A stretch of DNA of 64,000 nucleotides, from assembly GCA_963693315.1 (NCBI GenBank), contig OY856186.1, positions 234,370,046 through 234,434,045 of the forward strand. Reading direction: 5' to 3'. A model generated the notes under the pieces. The model made no database searches. It had not been told where the DNA came from and saw nothing but the letters and a program-made list of their open reading frames with translations. Below are positions 57,570-64,000 of the stretch, piece by piece. The translations under genes were made by a program, and so were the position numbers. This DNA is from Diogma glabrata (taxonomy: Eukaryota; Arthropoda; Insecta; Diptera; Cylindrotomidae). Every line of letters starts with the position of its first letter. Position 1 is the first letter of the stretch.

Positions 57570-60500
57570 ATTGTTCATAATCTTTTTCTTCGGTACTAAG
57601 GTTCCAATGCAAATTCTTGGTTAATCAATGTTTCTAAGAAGAGGAAAAGAAACGTCAATTTCCAATTTTTGGAACATGTGAGGGCAGTTCTGCTAATGCA
57701 AGCAGGTTTGTTTAATCATATATAAGCAATGCTTATAATATGTATCGTATTGGTGCTAATGCATAGAAATATGTACATATTTTATATAATTGCAAACCAT
57801 AAGAACATATTTGTTGTAAATTAGAAATATGTATATTTGTTAAAAAATAATTTAACATAATTTTCATATAAATGTACATATTTGTTTGTCATATTATACA
57901 TTATCTATTCCTTTTAATGATAATTCCGAAAAGTGAAAAAAAAATTGATCAAAGATAACTAAGCGAATAATCTTTTATTATTATAAAATATGATTGATTT
58001 AGTAATTTCGTCTTTATTACCATACAGCATAAGGTTGATTTACTAATTTCGTCTTTATTACCATACAGCATAAAGGTTAAAATATAACTTAAACAAGCGT
58101 GACGCGGTTTCTCGATTAACACCCCATCAAAATATTTACAACGAGCGCAAAGAAGTATAACTTCAAAATCTCTTAAATTTGTTTAAATTGATTGACAATG
58201 ATATAACATTGTTATCGAAAACTAAATGAGATAAAAGATTGCATATAACACAATTTTTGAACATCAAATTGCTTTAACTCGCCATTTGGTGCGCCAATTA
58301 TTATTGCACCACTAAAAATTTATCGAAATCCCTAATTCTCTGCTCCAATTAGTATAGATAGATATGCATTTTTTGTACTGGATAAATGATTAAATTTAAG
58401 CTTACACAAAGTTGAAAGCAGTCAGTTGGACATGAGAATGATCAATTTTAACAGTATTTAGAACGCACTGAGCTACTTATTGTTTCTAAAATATTAAATA
58501 TGAGAAAAGGTTAACCGCGCCATAAGATCTATCCCAAAATCTAGAATTACCCACAACCTTATTTATTCAAGCATAAACAAAATTCTCACTTGACTGATCA
58601 TAAATTGAAATCCCAAGCTATTACGTAAAAAACTTATAAATTTTGTACATTAAATTTAAATTTCACAGACAAACCCTACGTTCAAAATACTTATCCACAT
58701 GAAAATGTATCATCATCTTGCAACACAGCAAAAATAGATTAAATGATAAAATTAAATAATTGAATTTTGAAGTATTTTTATTTCGAAATCTAATAAAAAA
58801 ACAGTATATATATAAATTTCTTTTTCATATAAAAACGATAGACTCAGTCAAGAAGAAAATCCAATTATACGATTATATTTATAAAAAAAAGAAACAAAAC
58901 GATTTTTATTTTATTGGCTCTTCGATTTTCAAACATATCATTGGATTTTAATTTTATGAATAAAATGCGTGAAATACCGTCGAAATGTCACGAATATCAA
59001 TAAAACAAACAACTTCATGTTTCTTTATTCATTAATTATTGGTCAATGGTTTGTTTTATGGATATTGCTGCTATAAAACTTTATGTTTTGTGTTTAATGT
59101 TGATTCTATGAAGCTTTGGAAGATGATTGATAAAACATAATGGGTTAAAAGCTAAGCTGAATTGAAAATCACAACTGAAAACATATTAATATGAGATATG
59201 AAATATGTTTAGACGATAAAAAAAGCAATATCAAATTATGTTATCTAATTGATGCTATAAAACAATATGTCTTTAATAATTTTCGTAGCTAATCTATTTC
59301 TTGAGCAATAAGCACAAAACATAATTTTGATTTTTATCGAATATCAAAGAACGATGTTAACAAATCGTCAAAATATGAAGCACACAAGTGTTTAGTTTGT
59401 GAATGGTTTTTGTTTTCGTTGTTCGTAGCCTTAATGGAGTTTGTTTGTTTTTATTATTAGTATAAAAATTAAGTAGGGTTGGCAGGTTGTAGAAATTTTT
59501 TTTTGGAATTTTTGTTATTAGAGCTTAAGTTTTATAGGAGCGATTAGGCTGGAATTTAGGTTTGAAAAAAATGACAAATATTTTTTTCCAAATATTAGTT
59601 TTTAACAGGCCGTAACTGAAACTGAATCATATAGATAAATAGATAGGTCAAAATAAACGATTTTCCCAATTAGAACACTCATATTTCAACACTACTGCTT
59701 TTGGAGATAAGTGTCCCAGACTTTTGAGTTGTGTTTGAACGTTTGCGTATGCATCTGCATTTGGATGTCTCGTACACCTTAATATTCTTCACAAGTGTTT
59801 CAGCACTCAGTGTCCAGTTAGTACCCTTGTCAATATTCTTATGTGATTCCCGTACTATCTAAAGCATATGTATGTTTTTTTGGAATAACAACCCAATAAG
59901 TTTTTATATTTGCTTTCACTCGTTTGCATTATTATAACAGATTCCCTATATTGCCGAATATATATTTGTCAATCGACAATTTTACCAAAATGTTTCGGAA
60001 CTTTGTGTAAAAATCATATACCTTAACACAAATTTGTATATCATAAAGGTTTGCGTCTTAGGTACGCCATTATAACAGATTATAACACACTTTTGGTCAA
60101 ATTCATGAATATTTTGAAATATAACAATCAAAGATGTCGTGTTTTAAGCAACTTTTTGGACAACTAATTTTTTGAATCTTCATATATAGAAAATTAAATA
60201 ATGATATTTTTAATAAATAAATGATAAATATATAAAAATATAATTAATTAGTATTATTGAAAACCTATTTTTGCATTATAAATTAATTTTTACGCCAATC
60301 GATGATATTTGAATTTAAAAAGGCAACACACTAAAACACTAAACAAAATTGCGATTTTATCAGTAACAATATTGTTCTTGTCAGATTCACAATATTGTGT
60401 AGATTTTTACACCACTTTGGTATTTCGGAATACGACTTTTGCAATATTGTGTAAATTGGCAATATTATGAATACATTTATGTGTTCGAGAATAAGGCTCC

Positions 60501-62438
60501 AGATAGTATATCAAAAGTTTTCCAGTCCGACAAAAAAAGTACTGCAGTTTTCTAGCTTAAGGATTAATTTCTTTATTACCTTTAATCACTCGTGATCTGG
60601 AATTTAACTTGCAGGCACCATACATTCTCTATAACTAGTGTGGATGTAATGATATTAGCATAGAGCCTAAACAGATGCGTAATGGTATGATAATTGATAA
60701 GATTTAAAACCAATTGATCCGATAGTTACTATATTCAAGCTGAAATGAGTCCAACTTAGAAGATACATGAATAATGTGGCCATTGCTTCACGTTTAATTA
60801 TTTGACTTACGGCCTCAGATATTCTTACTCCTCTTTTGTATCAACATTAAAAAACCTACTAGCCCGTTTAAATTCAATGATGTTTTCATTTTAAATCTAT
60901 CATTAATTTCACACGATTAATAAATCATGTCTCATGATTCACAAATCATCAATAAGGATAAACATAAAGCGTTGAAACTCTCTGTATCTCAATTATCAAA
61001 CAAAATCACAAACTCCGTTCGTATTTATAACTACTTAAAAGAAGACTAGTATTATGTTGTCGAAAAAAATTATGAAATGTCAACATGATATCAAGTTCCA
61101 AGGACGTTAAGTTATTTCGTTTATTTTTTTCCGTTAAATTGTTAAAATATTTCAAACATTTTCCTTTAACCACATAAGTGCTATTTGGGTTAAAGTGTGG
61201 AAGGAGAATGAGTGTCAATTACGTTAAAAAATTATATTAAAGTGGAATAAGTCAAAATTGAAAAACCTATGAGTCATGTTAATAATTTTGTATGTATAAT
61301 TTATGTTTGTAATGAATGTAGAGAGTTGCAAAAATGAAACATTTAAAAGAATGTATATAAATAAATTTAAACTCAATATTTAGCTAAATTAAGTTAAACT
61401 AAAATCAACTAATTTTGTTTTATTATCTATTCCAATACTTGAATATAGCTTTCTAATGAACCTTTTTCATTAACTTACCCCTAAATATCTTTTTCAATAA
61501 TTTTCCTTTTCTATTTCTAAATTAAACCTTTTGCTTTTTATTGAATATCGTGTTGCAAAAAAAAATATATAATTAAGTTTTCATTTTATTTTAGAAAGTA
61601 GAAAAGAAAATGGTTTTAAACAAAAAACATAGAAATATTTTGTATAGAAGTAAATTATAAGTGTTGTACAATGAAAATATGCTTCATTATGAAACACATT
61701 TCAAATTGTTTTTTGTTATGATTTTAATGTAGTTACTCGCACCGTTTCGGCAAAGTTGTATATGCCTTTCAGAAAAATCAAAATCTAATTTTCGAAAATG
61801 TTTTTTCCCAAAATAAACATTACATTCAATCAATAGACATATTTTGTTGAGTTTATAACACAGCCCCGATTTTTTCTCACCTAGATTTTATAAAATTCCT
61901 GAATTCCAAACACGTACGGATTTTTTACATTCTATATCATACGTCTTTAAATATAAACAAAAATAAAACCCAAATGATCATCAACCATCGCATATCACGT
62001 AGATTTCCAATTCAAGAATAACCAACAAAACTAACAATAATGAAGCGAAAGGAAAACAAAATCCAAATTAAATGTTCCCATTGCTGAAACATAAAATTTA
62101 ATGAACTAACAGTATCATGTTGAAATAGAAATTTTGTCCCTTCTACACATTTAATTTTATATTAACGTTTAAAGATGAAAGAAAATTAAAACTGTTGAAA
62201 GGTCATCTGTGGAAATGAGCAGAAAATAAAAGTACACAACAAACAAGCCACAAGCCAAACAAACCATACACCAAGATAACGACTCTTTACAAGAAAATTT
62301 ATTTGAAAGAAAACAAGATCATAACGCGAAACGAATATGATTTTCATTTTTTATTATTATTATATTTGTTTATTGTTTTTTACAGTAACAACAAACGAAA
62401 TTAATTGCTATTTTTCTTTAAATTTTTTATCGTTACAG
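57570..62438. other. Gene-free AT-rich stretch
   Basis: No gene recognised in about 4.9 kb; all frames are short. A 42-bp tandem duplication at 57990 is listed separately. By position it would be intron if the exons at 43829 and 62439 belong to one transcription unit. Confidence 0.45.
57990..58073. repeat. 42-bp tandem duplication
   Basis: Two nearly identical units with TAATTTCGTCTTTATTACCA and ACAGCATAA (57990-58031 and 58032-58073); high identity suggests a recent event. Confidence 0.9.
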
Positions 62439-62620
62439 AAATATTAAAAAAAATGTAATTAAAATTAGGAAGAAAGAATAACAAAAGGACACGAAAGAAT
62501 AGGATAAAAGAATTTCAAGAATGTCGAGCACAACAGTTATACCAGAGAGTGATATTGTTCATGAAATGGAATTAGCATGCAATGAAAAATTACAATCACA
62601 AACGCATACCTATAAACCAG
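62439..62620 (+). CDS. Probable host exon: alternative first coding exon, gene unknown
   Basis: Acceptor TTTTTTATCGTTACAG (AG at 62437-62438), an 82-nt A-rich leader, an ATG at 62521 (AAGAATG), then 33 codons beginning MSSTTVIPESDIVHEMELAC and a CAG|GTTAGT donor at 62621. The coding part is exactly 100 nt and ends in phase 1, exactly like the exon at 43829-43951 on the same strand. Two ATG exons with the same coding length and phase are what alternative promoters or alternative first exons of one gene give. The sequence is hydrophilic with no signal peptide or domain; I do not recognise the protein. The shared downstream exon is not visible before 64000. Confidence 0.65.
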
Positions 62621-64000
62621 GTTAGTAAGGAATATATCATAATCACAAATGGAAACTTTTTGTCGTATATGTAACTTCAATCAAATTTATATCTTTTGAT
62701 ATATGATAAATAAATTTAACACTGAGTACATTTTGTTTAATCGATTTAAAATTAAGTTTTTATTGCCAACAAATTTTAATAAAATTTCAATCAAATTAAG
62801 AATTATCAGAATGAAATATATAGTTTAAAACATAAACTTTTTGAAGATGAACCATTAAAAACAACAAATTAATTACATAAAATTGGAAAATATCGATGAA
62901 ACAGTTAAAGAAACCATAGGGTCTAGACTCTAGACACATCTAAATACTGACCTACAGCTTGTTTTAGTACTCTCATTTCAACAATAACCAGCTACTTAGA
63001 CCTTGTGATCTTCTTACTTCAATTTGAATTAACTAGATTAGACAACTATTGACTCATCTTAGGATATTTTATTGTTATTTGTGATTGTAATCTAACGTTT
63101 ATGAGAAGTAGGTAAATCTCATTTACATTTAAGCTTTCTTAATATCTCTGTGCAAATATATCTTTGAATTTACATTATTATTAATTCAGTTCAATCATGA
63201 GACTTTTAAATAAATAACGAGTGCTTTGTTGACTAAATGTTCTTACAACAAAAATGTTAAATAAATTGTTTCCACTTCTCTTTCATATGTGGAGTGAGCC
63301 ATCGTTATTTTACTAATCCGCCATTGTTCACGCTAATTTACAATGATACCGCATACCCTTGGTATGGATTATTTCAACTCGATAAGTAACAATGTATTAA
63401 TAGTTTTTCCCTAAAAAAGTTGATTTGTAATTATGTTTTTAATTTTGATCACTGGGTGTGACACTCCCCGTCCTCCAGCCTTTTATTGACATATTAGTTA
63501 CCGTGAGATATCACATACAACTGGCATTAGCAATTTTATAAATGTCAAGAAAAGTAGATTGTTTTTAGAAAAGGATTTTTTTTATGTAATTTTTGTTTAT
63601 ATATGATATTTGTATGTGATTTGTGTGAAAGATGAAATCTTTTTATCTTTAGCTAAAAAGTATATCAGCTTGACACCATTAATAATAGTTCTGAGTTTGA
63701 CAAAAGAGCTACTCTGAATGTTTAGCTGTAGCAAAAACTGCTTTGTTTGCCATTCAATTTTTATGGAGATAATTATGTCATAAGTGCAAATTTGCTACAT
63801 AAACGACTATTTCGCTATACCAAGATTCACACATAAAGAGTAGAATAGTTTTTACAATCACGTTTATACAAATACACAAATTAGCATTAACAACCAATAT
63901 TTCTGTTTGACAGTTATACATATTGTTACGATTCTACATAAACACAATGAAATACAAAACATAATTGTATTGAACTTCAATTTTCGATTGAAATATTGTA
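62621..64000. other. Presumed intron sequence
   Basis: AT-rich sequence downstream of the exon donor; no further exon seen up to the window edge. Contains the repeat fragment 63449-63540. Confidence 0.45.
63449..63540. repeat. Fragment of the 25960/37290 repeat family
   Basis: CTGGGTGTGACACTCCCCGT, GAGATATCACATACAACTGG match the first 80-90 bp of the block at 25985 and 37305. Truncated on the right. Confidence 0.65.

Overview
This is an AT-rich eukaryotic (very probably insect, perhaps dipteran) window of large-intron or intergenic DNA, packed with transposable elements nested inside one another. The insect call rests on the element mix: a BEL/Pao retrotransposon, a jockey-clade LINE, a second CR1/jockey-like LINE, an RTE-type endonuclease relic, Helentron-like (HINE/DINE-1-style) repeats, a Helitron PIF1 relic and many foldback elements. 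There is one assembly gap of Ns (38991-39190). I see no bacterial-style operon, CRISPR array or convincing RNA gene apart from two tRNA-derived SINE-like heads.

Layout. 1-7.9 kb: AT-rich DNA with a TCTGAC hexamer array. 7.9-8.8 kb: inverted fragment of the Helentron-like family. 9.2-10.2 kb: a 9-bp minisatellite whose His-His-Asp frame stays open past both ends of the array. 10.1-13.5 kb: a LINE with endonuclease and reverse transcriptase, one frameshift and a poly(A) tail, lying inside that minisatellite. 13.9-23.4 kb: a Helentron-like copy cut by a TA-flanked long-TIR element (15795-23200), which itself holds a 0.7-kb MITE and a full-length jockey LINE (13-bp target duplication); the LINE is in turn broken by a 1.4-kb foldback element. 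25.9-31.2 kb: dispersed repeats, a foldback with tandem arms around a cysteine-rich coding fragment, a SINE-like head and another foldback. 34.0-41.8 kb: a second Helentron-like copy split by a foldback with long (TA)n tracts, a Helitron helicase relic and a transposase-like fragment. 44.2-46.1 kb: a TIR element beside an RTE endonuclease relic. 46.9-48.6 kb: the cleanest Helentron-like copy. 50.2-57.6 kb: an 8-bp-TSD TIR element containing a complete, very young BEL/Pao element (51115-56900; LTRs differ at one base; 1718-codon gag-pol).

Host genes. The best evidence is two short plus-strand exons, 43829-43951 and 62439-62620. Each has a good acceptor, an ATG, exactly 100 nt of coding sequence and a good donor in the same phase. 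They look like alternative first coding exons of one gene whose body lies beyond the right edge; I could not identify it. The His-rich frame at 9.2-10.2 kb is a weaker candidate.

I do not see a convincing new biological system. What stands out is the reconstructable order of nested insertions, several long perfect-enough hairpins that could feed small-RNA pathways, and a foldback element carrying a gene piece.
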